Shown here in pieces: positions 1 through 8,552 of a stretch of 64,000 nt of DNA (positions are counted from its first letter, which is position 1; each line of letters opens with the position of its first letter). The stretch comes from JAAFHB01 sp963677935 (lineage in GTDB: Bacteria > Bacteroidota > Bacteroidia > Bacteroidales > Prolixibacteraceae): the NCBI GenBank assembly GCA_963677935.2, contig CAXXEH010000003.1, forward strand, positions 992,001 to 1,056,000, written 5' to 3'. A model generated the notes under the pieces. It was given only the letters and a program-made list of their open reading frames with translations, had not been told where the DNA came from and made no database searches. The position numbers and the translations under genes were made by a program.

Positions 1-1112
1 CTTTCCAGATCGCTTCGCTGACTCGTTGTAATTTCGATCAGATTTCCTGGCTTAACCTTAACAGATGCAAGGTTTGTCGATGTTTCAACCAATCCTGGCA
101 TCCTGGTACTCATGGTTAATACCCCGTGAGGGCAACCATATAAAGCATTAACAAGTTTGGTTTGGCTTATCGGATCAATTACGAATCCGGGCAGTTCTGC
201 TGATTCAAGCTTTAGCTTTATGTTTGGCTCATTAAGAATCATCTCCCGCTCAATATCGCTGCGATAAATATTGAAGGCCACTGTTAGCTCCTCTTTACTG
301 TTACCAGGAATTAAAACTACTGCATAAGCTTCCCTGGCAATTGCATTCCTGAGATTTCCACCTTGAATATCAGAGATATAAATCGTATGGTTCTGCATTT
401 GCTGCCAGATAAACCGATTTAATATTTTTATTGCATTCCCACGGTTTTTATTGATATCATCTCCTGAGTGCCCACCGAGGAGACCACTTACTGAAATTTT
501 AACAGCAAACAAGCCTTCAGGTCTGGCAATCGAATCAAAATGCAAGGTTGCAACTGTATCAATTCCTCCGGCACACCCTATAAACAGTTCTCCTTCATCT
601 TCAGAATCTAGGTTAATCAGCGCCTTACCTGAAAAAAAGCCTGACTCCAGCGCTTTTGCTCCGGTAAGTCCCGTCTCTTCATCCACAGTAAACAAACACT
701 CAATCGGTCCGTGTTTGAGTTGCCCGGAAGTCAATACAGCCATTTGCGCTGCTATTCCAATTCCACAATCGGCTCCAAGGGTTGTTCCTTCTGCTGTAAC
801 CCACTCTCCGTCAATGTATGGTTTAATTGGATCAGTATCAAAATTGTGATTAGTTCCTGAATTTTTTTCACAAACCATATCCAGATGCGATTGCAAAACT
901 AAAGCTCGCTTCTTTTCCATTCCTGGTGTTGCAGGTTTGGATATCAATACATTACCTGCAGCATCTTTTTTTAGGGAGAGGTTGTTATTCTGTGAAAATT
1001 CCTCAAGAAAAGTGATGATCTTTTCTTCATGCCTTGATGGGCGTGGAATCTGACAAATTGCTTCAAAATAGCTCCATATTGCTGATGGAATCAGACTATT
1101 TAATTTACTCAT
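1..1112 (-). CDS. pepD: Aminoacyl-histidine dipeptidase (M20C), 3' end cut by window
   Basis: Reverse-strand frame open from an ATG (MSKLNSLIPSAIW...) to the window edge, about 370 codons of a family that usually has about 485. Zinc metallopeptidase that cleaves Xaa-His and related dipeptides in the cytoplasm. Visible M20 landmarks are HLDMVCEKN (metal-ligand His and Asp), DEETGLTGA (catalytic Glu pair), LDSEDEG and the dimerisation-domain motif GGHSG. The C-terminal part, including the last metal ligand, lies outside the window. Monocistronic as far as seen; the neighbour to the right is on the other strand. Confidence 0.93.
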   Translation of the reverse strand, partial: MSKLNSLIPSAIWSYFEAICQIPRPSRHEEKIITFLEEFSQNNNLSLKKDAAGNVLISKPATPGMEKKRALVLQSHLDMVCEKNSGTNHNFDTDPIKPYIDGEWVTAEGTTLGADCGIGIAAQMAVLTSGQLKHGPIECLFTVDEETGLTGAKALESGFFSGKALINLDSEDEGELFIGCAGGIDTVATLHFDSIARPEGLFAVKISVSGLLGGHSGDDINKNRGNAIKILNRFIWQQMQNHTIYISDIQGGNLRNAIAREAYAVVLIPGNSKEELTVAFNIYRSDIEREMILNEPNIKLKLESAELPGFVIDPISQTKLVNALYGCPHGVLTMSTRMPGLVETSTNLASVKVKPGNLIEITTSQRSDLE

Positions 1113-1213
1113 GTTTTTATTTATTTGAATTATAATGCTTTACGGATAAACCTATTAATTTAACCTGAAAACTAAAAGTATAATTTTTCATGACCACATA
1201 AAATAAATATACT

Positions 1214-1884
1214 ATGTTTGCGAAATTTATAAATGATATGAATTTATCAGTTAATCCAATTTTAACAATCGTAGCATCTATTTGTTTCTTAAATATTTAC
1301 AGTTTGACTGAAGCACAGACCAATCACAATTTAGGCGACTGGAATGTACTGATCCTCAAAGGAAAGATATCCCCGAGATTTTCCTTTATTGAAGAGGGCC
1401 ATCTCAGAAATGAATCTTTTAATTTAAAGTACAATTATTTCGAGATCAAAGGGGGTATTTCATATGCAATAACCAGACATATTTTTGGACTGATCGGTTC
1501 CGGTATCTATCAAACCTATGAAACCGGAGCATTGTTTCATGCTCCTGCAATTGAACAGGAATTCAGAACATGGGAGGATTTGTATTTTAAGCAGGTACAC
1601 AACCGGTTTATATATGTTGCATTAAACGATGAATTGTATATTCAACAGTCAGGCACATTGGTTGAGAAGAACCGTCTTTTGCTGGAGCGGGTTTTGTGAT
1701 GAATGCAAATACCACTTTGCAGATAGGTTGTTTAAGTGATACTGATTATCAATATCGTAGCCATTCAGTAAAGAATTATTTGCAATTAACTCTGATCTAC
1801 GACTTTACTAGTCTGGTTAGGAAACATGTCTGGTTATTTCCAGGTTTTTTGGTAATAAACAGGAAAATTTTCTTTTTAAATTGA
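1214..1884 (+). pseudogene. Degraded DUF2490-type outer-membrane protein gene
   Basis: Two adjoining reading frames together look like a Bacteroidota DUF2490 protein. The first has a signal peptide (ends near LTEAQT), then LGDWNVLILKGKISPRFSF, and a piece reading QEFRTWEDLYFKQ. The second continues with MNANTTLQIGCL and ends in the typical NYLQLTLIYDF strand. One extra T in the T run at 1677-1680 would join them as NRLFAGAGFVMNANTT, so a 1-base deletion breaks the gene. The KQVHNRF / IYVALNDELYI junction also looks about 30-40 residues short against the usual family layout, suggesting an internal in-frame loss. The family's function is unknown; it is probably a beta-barrel. Confidence 0.6.
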
Positions 1885-1914
1885 TTGAAAAGTATGTTGA
1901 ATTACTTACATTTG
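1884..1914 (+). promoter_or_regulatory. Promoter of the B12-uptake operon
   Basis: A -7 element TACATTTG at 1907-1914 matches the Bacteroidota consensus TAnnTTTG. An ATTG at 1884-1887 sits 19 bases upstream as the -33 element. The predicted transcript would begin just before the riboswitch, which supports the assignment. Confidence 0.55.
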
Positions 1915-1919
1915 CAATG

Positions 1920-2100
1920 AATTGGTGCCCGTTGGGCTTAATTTGGGAATCCGGTGAAAATCCGGGACAGTACCCGCTGCTGTAAAACCCGATTCCGCTG
2001 ATGCGGAATAGTTTGTTTCTGGTTAATAACCACTATTCTTACCAAAAAAGGATGGGAAGGTAGCCAGAAATCGGGATAAGTCAGAAGACCAGCCATTCAC
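1920..2100 (+). promoter_or_regulatory. Cobalamin (AdoCbl) riboswitch
   Basis: The B12-element core is visible in order: GGTGCCCG with its pairing arm, GGGAATCCGGTGAAAATCCGG, GACAGTACCCGCTGCTGTAA, a variable hairpin, then GGATGGGAAGGTAGCC and GATAAGTCAGAAGACCAGCC. It lies directly upstream of the lipoprotein–btuB–btuG operon. Downstream, CCGATTTC at 2135-2142 can pair with GAAATCGG at 2067-2074 and may be part of the switching platform (inference). Expected action: binding of cobalamin shuts the operon off. Confidence 0.95.
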
Positions 2101-2207
2101 GGTTTAAGCTTTCGGGATAAAAGCGTACAGATGGCCGATTTCCATTCTGCAAGACTTCCGATGAGCTTAGAATCAATTAATGTTTTACGATTCAATTGAT
2201 TTTAAGT

Positions 2208-3356
2208 ATGTTAAAAATTAAATTTTGGCTCACTTTCCTGATGATAACAGGAATTCTGTTATTGGTCTCGTGCAGCAAAACTGAAAATTTGTCAGGACCT
2301 TTGATCTCTTTTGAAATCCCTGCTGACGGATATAAAGTTGAAATAGGGAAGTCGCTTCCCTTAAATCCCAATATTGTGAACGACACAAAATCATCCTATA
2401 CATGGGAAGTAAACGGGACAATCGTTTCATCTGCCAAATTATTTACGTTTACACCCTCAAAAATTGGTAAATACAATCTTCAGCTTATTGTATCCAATGA
2501 AGTTGGAAGTGATAATAAAACGATTGTTATTTCCGTTTATTCAAATAACTCTCCCTATATTACTAAAGTATTTGATTATCAATATGCTCCAGGGCAACAT
2601 GCCTCATTGATCCCCTCCGACTGGAATGGTAATGATTTTATCGGACAGCCCTGGACCGGAACCAAACATTATACGGCACTTGGAGGTTGGGGAGGATATA
2701 TAATTGCGGGTTTCGATCATGTTATTAACAATGGCTCAGGTGTAGACTTTGCTGTTTTTACTCAACCAGGGCCGGCCTCCGAACCAGGAGTTGTTTTTGT
2801 GATGAGTGATTTAAACGGGGACGGAATACCGAATGATGGTGAATGGAACGAAATCAAAGGAAGCGAATACAATCACCCCGAAACAATTCACGATTATCAG
2901 GTAACTTATTATAAACCTTTAAGTAAAGGGAATGTGACCTGGAAAGATAATAAAGGTGGAAGCGGTGAACTTATCCCGGTTTACGACTCTTCATCATGGT
3001 GGTGGAGTGGTTATGGCGATAAGTCTGAAGTGCTCTTTAGTGGAGTTAAATTACCAGATGCTTACCAAAATATTTCTACTCAGACAGACACCGAAAACTG
3101 GATTGTTCGCTCCGGGATGTTTTCAGCAGGATATGCAGAATGTTATAACAACCTGGATTACAATAGTTCATTGAAAGCAAACCTATTCGATATTTCAAAT
3201 GCTGTTGACAAAACGGGTAAAAGTGTCAATCTTTCCGGGATCTCCTTTATCAAAGTTCAGAGTGGCGTATTTCAGATTGCAGGATGGCTCAACGAAATAT
3301 CTACGGAGGTGAGTGGTGCAGCCGATCTAACCTTAGTTGATTATACTGCCAACTGA
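2208..3356 (+). CDS. Surface lipoprotein of the B12-uptake locus (PKD-like domain)
   Basis: First gene after the riboswitch. The ATG giving MLKIKFWLTF is preferred over an in-frame TTG 12 bases upstream, because it starts a clean lipoprotein signal peptide ending in LLVSC. Residues about 25-105 look like a PKD/Ig-like fold (YTWEVNGTIVSSAKLFTFTPSKIG). The rest contains GGWGGYIIAGFDHVI and a Ca-loop-like DLNGDGIPNDGEW, typical of 'cell surface proteins' found in Bacteroidota B12 loci. Likely exported to the cell surface to help BtuB/BtuG capture corrinoids; direct B12 binding is an inference. Sixteen bases separate it from btuB. Confidence 0.75.
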   Translation: MLKIKFWLTFLMITGILLLVSCSKTENLSGPLISFEIPADGYKVEIGKSLPLNPNIVNDTKSSYTWEVNGTIVSSAKLFTFTPSKIGKYNLQLIVSNEVGSDNKTIVISVYSNNSPYITKVFDYQYAPGQHASLIPSDWNGNDFIGQPWTGTKHYTALGGWGGYIIAGFDHVINNGSGVDFAVFTQPGPASEPGVVFVMSDLNGDGIPNDGEWNEIKGSEYNHPETIHDYQVTYYKPLSKGNVTWKDNKGGSGELIPVYDSSSWWWSGYGDKSEVLFSGVKLPDAYQNISTQTDTENWIVRSGMFSAGYAECYNNLDYNSSLKANLFDISNAVDKTGKSVNLSGISFIKVQSGVFQIAGWLNEISTEVSGAADLTLVDYTAN

Positions 3357-3372
3357 TCAATTCCAAATTTGA

Positions 3373-5421
3373 ATGCTGAAAAATTATTCTAAATTACTTT
3401 ATTTGAATTTTAATTATCTAATATTCATTAAGATATCTGTTATTATTCTGATCACAGTACAGTATTCAACCGCACAACAAATCACCGATACTTTAAGAAT
3501 TAAAACTGTTGAGATTTACACAGACAAAATTATAAAAGAGGTGGCCGGGAAAACCACAACTAAAATCGATTCCGTTGCAATGATGAAAGCCCTGACATCA
3601 AGTCTTGCGGAGTTAATGATCCAAAGTTCACCCATCTTTATCAAGGAGTATGGTCGCGGAGCCATGGCAACGGCTTCATTCCGGGGAACCGCACCTTCTC
3701 ACACTCAGGTGTTGTGGAATGGAATAAACCTTAACTCCCCAATGCTTGGCATGGTTGATTTTTCGACCATACCGGTTTACTTTACAGATAATGTGAGCCT
3801 GTTACACGGTTCAGGATCGCTATCGGAGAGGAGTGGTGCACTTGGTGGTGTGGTTAAGTTAGGTACAAATGCAGACTGGCAGAATAAACTATCTGGTCGT
3901 TTGCTAACCGGCATAGGTAGCTATGGTACAAAGGACGAATTCTTTCAGATAAACAATGGGAATAAAAAGATACAGTCTCAAACCAGGGGTTTTTACAATT
4001 ATTCAAGGAATGACTATCAATTTGTAAATAAATTTATTGCGGATATCGATCCCAAAACAGGTAATTACCTCTACCCTACTCAGCGAAACGAAAACTCGCA
4101 ATACGAAAACTACGGACTCCTGCAGGAACTTTATTACCAGCCGGCAGCTAAAAGTGTCATCACCATTAGGTACTGGTACCAGCATAACGACCGAAGTCTT
4201 CCACGACTGCTCTCAAACGAAACAGATAACAATGCCAATATCAACCGACAATCGGAGAATGCTCATCGTCCCGTTGCTGAGTGGAAATATTATGGTACCA
4301 GGGGAACATTAAACGTCACTGCAGGGGCAAATATTCAGCTCCTAACCTACCAGCTTAAAACCAAAATATCGGGGGCTGAAGACCTTCTGGTAACCAACTC
4401 TCATTCCAGATCGGCAAACTATCTGTTACATGCAGTTTACAATTACAGATTTTCGGATAATCTTTCCCTGATTGCTGGTGCCAATACCGATTTTAATAGT
4501 GTTTATTCAATCAATACACCACAAAACAGCGACTCCCAGACGTACGATATGAAGCGAGTCGAGCACTCAATTTATCTACAAATAAGTAAATCATTCAACG
4601 AAAATTTGTCGGCCAACCTTCAGTTGCGCCAAGAGATTGTAGGCGGTAAAACCACGCCATTTATTCCCTCTGCTGGAATCGAATATCATCCTTTCAGCAA
4701 TAAGGGATATTTTTTAAAAAGTAATCTGGCGAGGAATTTCCATCAACCTACTCTCAACGATCTCTATTATATTCCCGGAGGAAATCCTTTGCTGAAACCT
4801 GAAGAGGGGTTGATGGCTGATGTTGGAATCGGATATTCCGGTGTAATGGGTAAAAACACCCACATTCATATCGCTTTAAATGGTTACTATTCCCGTATTA
4901 ATAATTGGATCATCTGGTTACCAACACCTCAGGGTTATTGGGAACCTTACAATATGAGAAGGGTAAATGCCAGCGGAGTGGAGCTGAATTCGGGAATCAG
5001 CGGAAAGTTCTTGTCGGTCAACTATCAGATTAACGGGAATTATGCTTATACCCAATCGATCAATCGTGATGATCCCCGAAACTGGGCTGATGAATCCATA
5101 GGCAAACAATTACCCTATATTCCAAAACATTCAGCCAATGTTCTTACCAATCTTTCGTATTCGGGATTCCACTTCACATGGCAATGGAGTTATTACAGCG
5201 AGCGGTATACCACAACTAGTAACGATAAAACCTCAAAACTTGATGTACTCTATCCCTATTTGATGAACAATCTTTTTGTTGGTAAAGAGATCCTGATAAA
5301 GCGAAGAAAATTTGATATAGAATTAAAAATACTGAATCTCTTTAACGAAGAGTACCGAACAGTTTTACAACATCCGATGCCCGGAAAAAATTATTCACTG
5401 CTCATACGTTACGATTTTTAA
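3373..5421 (+). CDS. btuB: TonB-dependent vitamin B12 receptor BtuB
   Basis: Outer-membrane transporter for cobalamin, energised by TonB. It has an N-terminal hydrophobic signal (cleavage likely after STAQ), a TonB-box-like stretch just after it, and a plug domain (about residues 50-150) with RGTAPSHTQVLWNGINLNSP. A long beta-barrel follows, containing the TonB-receptor signature NLARNFHQPTLNDLYYIPGGNPLLKPE, and the last residue is the barrel-closing Phe. Its length (682 aa) is normal. Specificity for B12 comes mainly from the riboswitch and from the downstream BtuG gene two bases away. Confidence 0.9.
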   Translation: MLKNYSKLLYLNFNYLIFIKISVIILITVQYSTAQQITDTLRIKTVEIYTDKIIKEVAGKTTTKIDSVAMMKALTSSLAELMIQSSPIFIKEYGRGAMATASFRGTAPSHTQVLWNGINLNSPMLGMVDFSTIPVYFTDNVSLLHGSGSLSERSGALGGVVKLGTNADWQNKLSGRLLTGIGSYGTKDEFFQINNGNKKIQSQTRGFYNYSRNDYQFVNKFIADIDPKTGNYLYPTQRNENSQYENYGLLQELYYQPAAKSVITIRYWYQHNDRSLPRLLSNETDNNANINRQSENAHRPVAEWKYYGTRGTLNVTAGANIQLLTYQLKTKISGAEDLLVTNSHSRSANYLLHAVYNYRFSDNLSLIAGANTDFNSVYSINTPQNSDSQTYDMKRVEHSIYLQISKSFNENLSANLQLRQEIVGGKTTPFIPSAGIEYHPFSNKGYFLKSNLARNFHQPTLNDLYYIPGGNPLLKPEEGLMADVGIGYSGVMGKNTHIHIALNGYYSRINNWIIWLPTPQGYWEPYNMRRVNASGVELNSGISGKFLSVNYQINGNYAYTQSINRDDPRNWADESIGKQLPYIPKHSANVLTNLSYSGFHFTWQWSYYSERYTTTSNDKTSKLDVLYPYLMNNLFVGKEILIKRRKFDIELKILNLFNEEYRTVLQHPMPGKNYSLLIRYDF

Positions 5422-5423
5422 AA

Positions 5424-6485
5424 ATGATAATTGGCCACCCAAATATAACCCTGTTGGTACTTGTGGTTCTCACTTTGACCGGATGTATGAAAGATGACGA
5501 ATGGATCAAAAGCCATCAAAGTATCTCTACCCTTTCAAAAGGTGTATTTATTGTTAATGAAGGGAATTTCATGTATGGAAATGCCTCCCTTTCCTTTTAC
5601 GATCCCGCTTCACGAAAGGTGCAAAACGATCTTTTCTATAATACAAATGGATTACCTCTTGGCGATGTTGCTCAATCCATGGTGATCTATGATAATCATG
5701 GATATATAGTGATCAATAACTCAGGGAAGATTTATATAGTTAACGCAGCAGATGGAAAGTATTCTGGAAAAATCACCGGATTGGTATCGCCCAGGTATAT
5801 TTACATCTTAAATAGTCAAAAGGCCTACATTTCAGATCTTTATGCTGGTCAGATAACAATTGTTAATCCTAAAACCTTTCAGATTACAGGTGTAATACCA
5901 ACTACCGGACATTCGTCAACTGAACAGATGGTGCAATGGGGCGACTTTTTGTTTGTGAGTTGCTGGTCGTTTGATAATACAATTTTAGTAATCGACACTC
6001 GTACAGATGCAGTTGTAGATGAAATAAAAACGGGTAAGCAACCAGGTGGAATTGTGCTTGACAAATTCAACAAGATCTGGACACTTTGCGATGGCGGATG
6101 GAGTAAAAGCGGCACAACTACCAGAATTCCGATGCTGCAACAAATTGATCCGGTAACAAGGAAGATTGAAAGGACAATTCCGCTGACTGCCGATGCAAAA
6201 CCTTCTCGGCTGGCGATCAATGGTACACGCGATACATTGTTATTTATCAATGACGGAGTCTGGAAACTCAGTGTAAATCAAACGACATTAGGTGATCGTC
6301 CGTTTTTGTCAACAGGTAGTCATCTCTATTATAGTCTTGCAGTTGATCCGCAAACCTCCGAGATTTACCTGAGCGATGCCATCGATTATCAACAACGGGG
6401 TATTATTTACCGTTACTCAGCGCCAGGCGCCAAAATCGACAGTTTTAAAACGGGGATTATACCTGGTTCTTTTTGCTTTAAATAA
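5424..6485 (+). CDS. btuG: BtuG-like surface B12-binding beta-propeller lipoprotein
   Basis: YncE/DUF5074-type seven-bladed propeller of 353 aa with a lipoprotein signal (LVLTLTGC). Blade repeats are visible, for example KGVFIVNEGNFMYGNASLSFYD and VIDTRTDAVVDEIKTGKQPGGIVLD. In gut Bacteroides, BtuG caps BtuB and captures B12 with extremely high affinity. The gene order riboswitch–lipoprotein–btuB–btuG and the length fit that role. No ABC transporter genes (btuCDF) follow, and the operon ends facing the PAP2 gene. Confidence 0.8.
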   Translation: MIIGHPNITLLVLVVLTLTGCMKDDEWIKSHQSISTLSKGVFIVNEGNFMYGNASLSFYDPASRKVQNDLFYNTNGLPLGDVAQSMVIYDNHGYIVINNSGKIYIVNAADGKYSGKITGLVSPRYIYILNSQKAYISDLYAGQITIVNPKTFQITGVIPTTGHSSTEQMVQWGDFLFVSCWSFDNTILVIDTRTDAVVDEIKTGKQPGGIVLDKFNKIWTLCDGGWSKSGTTTRIPMLQQIDPVTRKIERTIPLTADAKPSRLAINGTRDTLLFINDGVWKLSVNQTTLGDRPFLSTGSHLYYSLAVDPQTSEIYLSDAIDYQQRGIIYRYSAPGAKIDSFKTGIIPGSFCFK

Positions 6486-6507
6486 GATTAACAATCAGTG
6501 AAGCAAA

Positions 6508-7290
6508 TCAGATGATCATTCCAAAGGTAATTCCCCCACCCTTCTTGTAAATAGCGGGAAGGATCACCATGTTGTTCTTCTTGCCCCACTGATAACGATG
6601 GGTGAAGTAAACGGCCTTTGCTGAGAAAATGCCAATACCTGCACCAATCAAAACATCCGAAATCCAATGCTTATTATTGACCATTCGACCAATTGCGGTG
6701 GTTGTAGCAACCGCATATCCGCCAAAACTGATCCAGGGTGAAGTGTCGCGGTATTCCATATCCAGAATTGTTGCAGAGACAAAAGCCTGGGCCGTATGAC
6801 CTGATGGCATTGAATGAACACCATTCAATGGTCGATCACTTGGAATCAAATTTTTCATTCCATGGGTAATGACCAACATTAATAATTCCGCCTTTGCTGC
6901 AATTGCCATTTGGTTAATCAAATTGCTGCGACTTTTAACACCAGCAGCTTTTAAACCAAATACCGCGACCATTGGTGCAAATTGCAAATAATTATCTATT
7001 GGGGTATTAATACCTGGAAGCAATTCCAGCACTTTATCGTGAATAGTGTATTTGCTTAACAGACAATAAGATGGTGGAAGGAGCGTGATTGTTCCTGCAA
7101 CAATTAGCGCAGCAGGAACAACAGCCCCTTTGATCCAACGAGGTTGAACCACCTGATTTTGCAACTTATTAATTCCAAATGATTTAACGGTAGATGTGTC
7201 CGAATATTGATTTGAAAAAGATGTCTGGGAGAAAATTGTTAGTGATCGTATTACCATCACTATAATAATCAGTAAACGTTGTGCAGTCAT
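6508..7290 (-). CDS. PAP2-family membrane phosphatase
   Basis: Integral membrane phosphatase of the PAP2 superfamily, probably acting on lipid phosphates such as undecaprenyl-pyrophosphate or phosphatidic acid. The three-part signature is complete: KNLIPSDRP, then MPSGHTAQ, then GRMVNNKHWISDVLIGAGIG with the catalytic His and Asp. It has an N-terminal signal or anchor and several hydrophobic segments. A single gene, convergent with the B12 operon (22-base gap). The exact substrate cannot be told. Confidence 0.85.
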   Translation of the reverse strand: MTAQRLLIIIVMVIRSLTIFSQTSFSNQYSDTSTVKSFGINKLQNQVVQPRWIKGAVVPAALIVAGTITLLPPSYCLLSKYTIHDKVLELLPGINTPIDNYLQFAPMVAVFGLKAAGVKSRSNLINQMAIAAKAELLMLVITHGMKNLIPSDRPLNGVHSMPSGHTAQAFVSATILDMEYRDTSPWISFGGYAVATTTAIGRMVNNKHWISDVLIGAGIGIFSAKAVYFTHRYQWGKKNNMVILPAIYKKGGGITFGMII

Positions 7291-7379
7291 AATTTCGTAT
7301 AATTGTGGTACAAAGTAATTCGATTTTTTACAATTTGAAATATATAATATGATTTAACATCATTTTAACCTTAAACAAC

Positions 7380-7589
7380 ATGGACGGGAAGAACAGAAGT
7401 AACATCAAACAGGGAATAAAGGTTGCAATTGTAGTGAAAGAAGATCAGCGTACCGGCAATCTTACCGAAGGGATTGTTCAAAATATTTTGACAAATAGTC
7501 AATTTCATCCTCATGGAATCAAAGTCAAATTAACTACCGGCGAGGTTGGAAGAGTCCAGAAAATAAGAACAGGAGCAGATGAGAATTAG
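7380..7589 (+). CDS. ywbE: YwbE family protein
   Basis: A small 69-aa protein matching the YwbE (DUF2196) family across its whole length: RSNIKQGIKVAIVVKEDQ, RTGNLTEGIVQNILTNS, HPHGIKVKL, TGEVGRVQKI. The conserved core suggests a small beta-barrel; the family has no established function. It starts with ATG at the expected family position, 89 bases from the divergent PAP2 gene. Confidence 0.9.
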   Translation: MDGKNRSNIKQGIKVAIVVKEDQRTGNLTEGIVQNILTNSQFHPHGIKVKLTTGEVGRVQKIRTGADEN

Positions 7590-7668
7590 AGACTTAGAGA
7601 TTGGGAGACTAAGAGATGGGGAGACTTAGAGACTGGGAGACTTAGGGACTTGAAGACTAGGACTGAGT
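7588..7668. repeat. Short tandem repeat, about 16-17 bp unit
   Basis: About five imperfect copies of GAGACTTAGAGACTGG-like units begin within the ywbE stop codon and run into the ribH upstream region. Units vary (GAGACTTAGAGATTGG, GAGACTAAGAGATGGG, GAGACTTAGAGACTGG, GAGACTTAGGGACTTG). No reading frame is associated. It may be a slippage-prone array or part of the 3' UTR. Confidence 0.85.
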
Positions 7669-7741
7669 GACACAATAGGAACAACAGGGACACCTGGAAC
7701 AATAGAAACTTATCCCCAATGAATTGTCACAATTTTCTTAT

Positions 7742-7749
7742 TAGTTTTG
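7742..7749 (+). promoter_or_regulatory. Possible -7 element for ribH
   Basis: TAGTTTTG matches TAnnTTTG 16 bases before the ribH start codon. No clear TTTG lies 19-21 bases upstream, so support is weak. Confidence 0.3.
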
Positions 7750-7765
7750 CTGAAAATTTTAAACT

Positions 7766-8269
7766 ATGGCTACAAAGAATCTTTCAGAATATGACATTAA
7801 CTCGGTTCCGGATGGTAGAGATCTTAAATTCGGGATTGTAGTTTCGGAATGGAACTACGAAGTAACAGGGGCATTAGCGAATGGAGCTGTTGAAACACTT
7901 AAAAAACACGGTGTCCGGGATGAGGATATTTCAGTTAAACACGTACCGGGAAGTTTTGAATTAACCCTTGGGGGGCAATTTTTCGCTGAATATACGGAAG
8001 TTGATGCCATTATCCTGTTAGGCTGTGTTATTCAGGGTGAAACGCGTCATTTCGATTTTATTTGTCAGGGAGTCGCCAAAGGGGCTACAGACTTAAATAT
8101 TAAATACAATCTCCCCGTGATTTTTGGTGTTCTGACGACTGAAAACCAGCAACAAGCCCTTGACAGAGCAGGTGGAAGACTTGGAAACAAGGGTGATGAG
8201 GCAGCCATTACGGCAATAAAGATGGTTGCACTTCAAGACAATTTTTTAAAGGCAATTACTGAAGATTAA
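7766..8269 (+). CDS. ribH: 6,7-dimethyl-8-ribityllumazine synthase
   Basis: Penultimate step of riboflavin synthesis: condenses 5-amino-6-ribitylaminouracil with dihydroxybutanone phosphate in the cytoplasm. Motifs in order: SEWNYEVTGAL (ribityl-site Trp), HVPGSFELTLGG, GCVIQGETRHFDFI with the catalytic His, and NLPVIFGVLTTENQQQALDRAGG. Its 167 aa is the usual length for the icosahedral enzyme. No other rib gene is adjacent. Confidence 0.96.
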   Translation: MATKNLSEYDINSVPDGRDLKFGIVVSEWNYEVTGALANGAVETLKKHGVRDEDISVKHVPGSFELTLGGQFFAEYTEVDAIILLGCVIQGETRHFDFICQGVAKGATDLNIKYNLPVIFGVLTTENQQQALDRAGGRLGNKGDEAAITAIKMVALQDNFLKAITED

Positions 8270-8285
8270 AAGTTATAAAAGGTAA

Positions 8286-8322
8286 AAAAGAAAGGCGGTT
8301 CGGATAGAGTCGCTTTTTTTTG
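8286..8322 (+). terminator. Probable intrinsic terminator after ribH
   Basis: An imperfect hairpin (AAAGGCG ... CGCTTT, one bulge) is followed by a run of eight T. It lies 17 bases past the ribH stop. The remaining bases up to the next start codon (about 8323-8552) show no gene or clear promoter. Confidence 0.55.
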
Positions 8323-8552
8323 TGCTGATTAAAAAAATCAAGAATTGTACTGAAATACTACCTCATGCCATTCTTATGTATATCAACCTAATCTACAATA
8401 ATATAAGAATTTCCTTTCAGTCGGGCCCAACCTCAATTATCTCACTTAAGCAAATTTGATGATTAAATTTAAACCGCCTACAAAACTTATAGCTCCAATA
8501 ATCGTTATTTAATCTAAATAAGATCTGACTGAATTACATTTAAAATTGAATA

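Noticed and set aside
451..849. Open frame of 132 codons on the plus strand
   Set aside because: It lies opposite the clear pepD gene and has no recognisable protein features.
6508..7290. PAP2 phosphatase as part of B12 uptake or salvage
   Set aside because: It is on the opposite strand, convergent with btuG, with no riboswitch of its own; adjacency alone is not enough.
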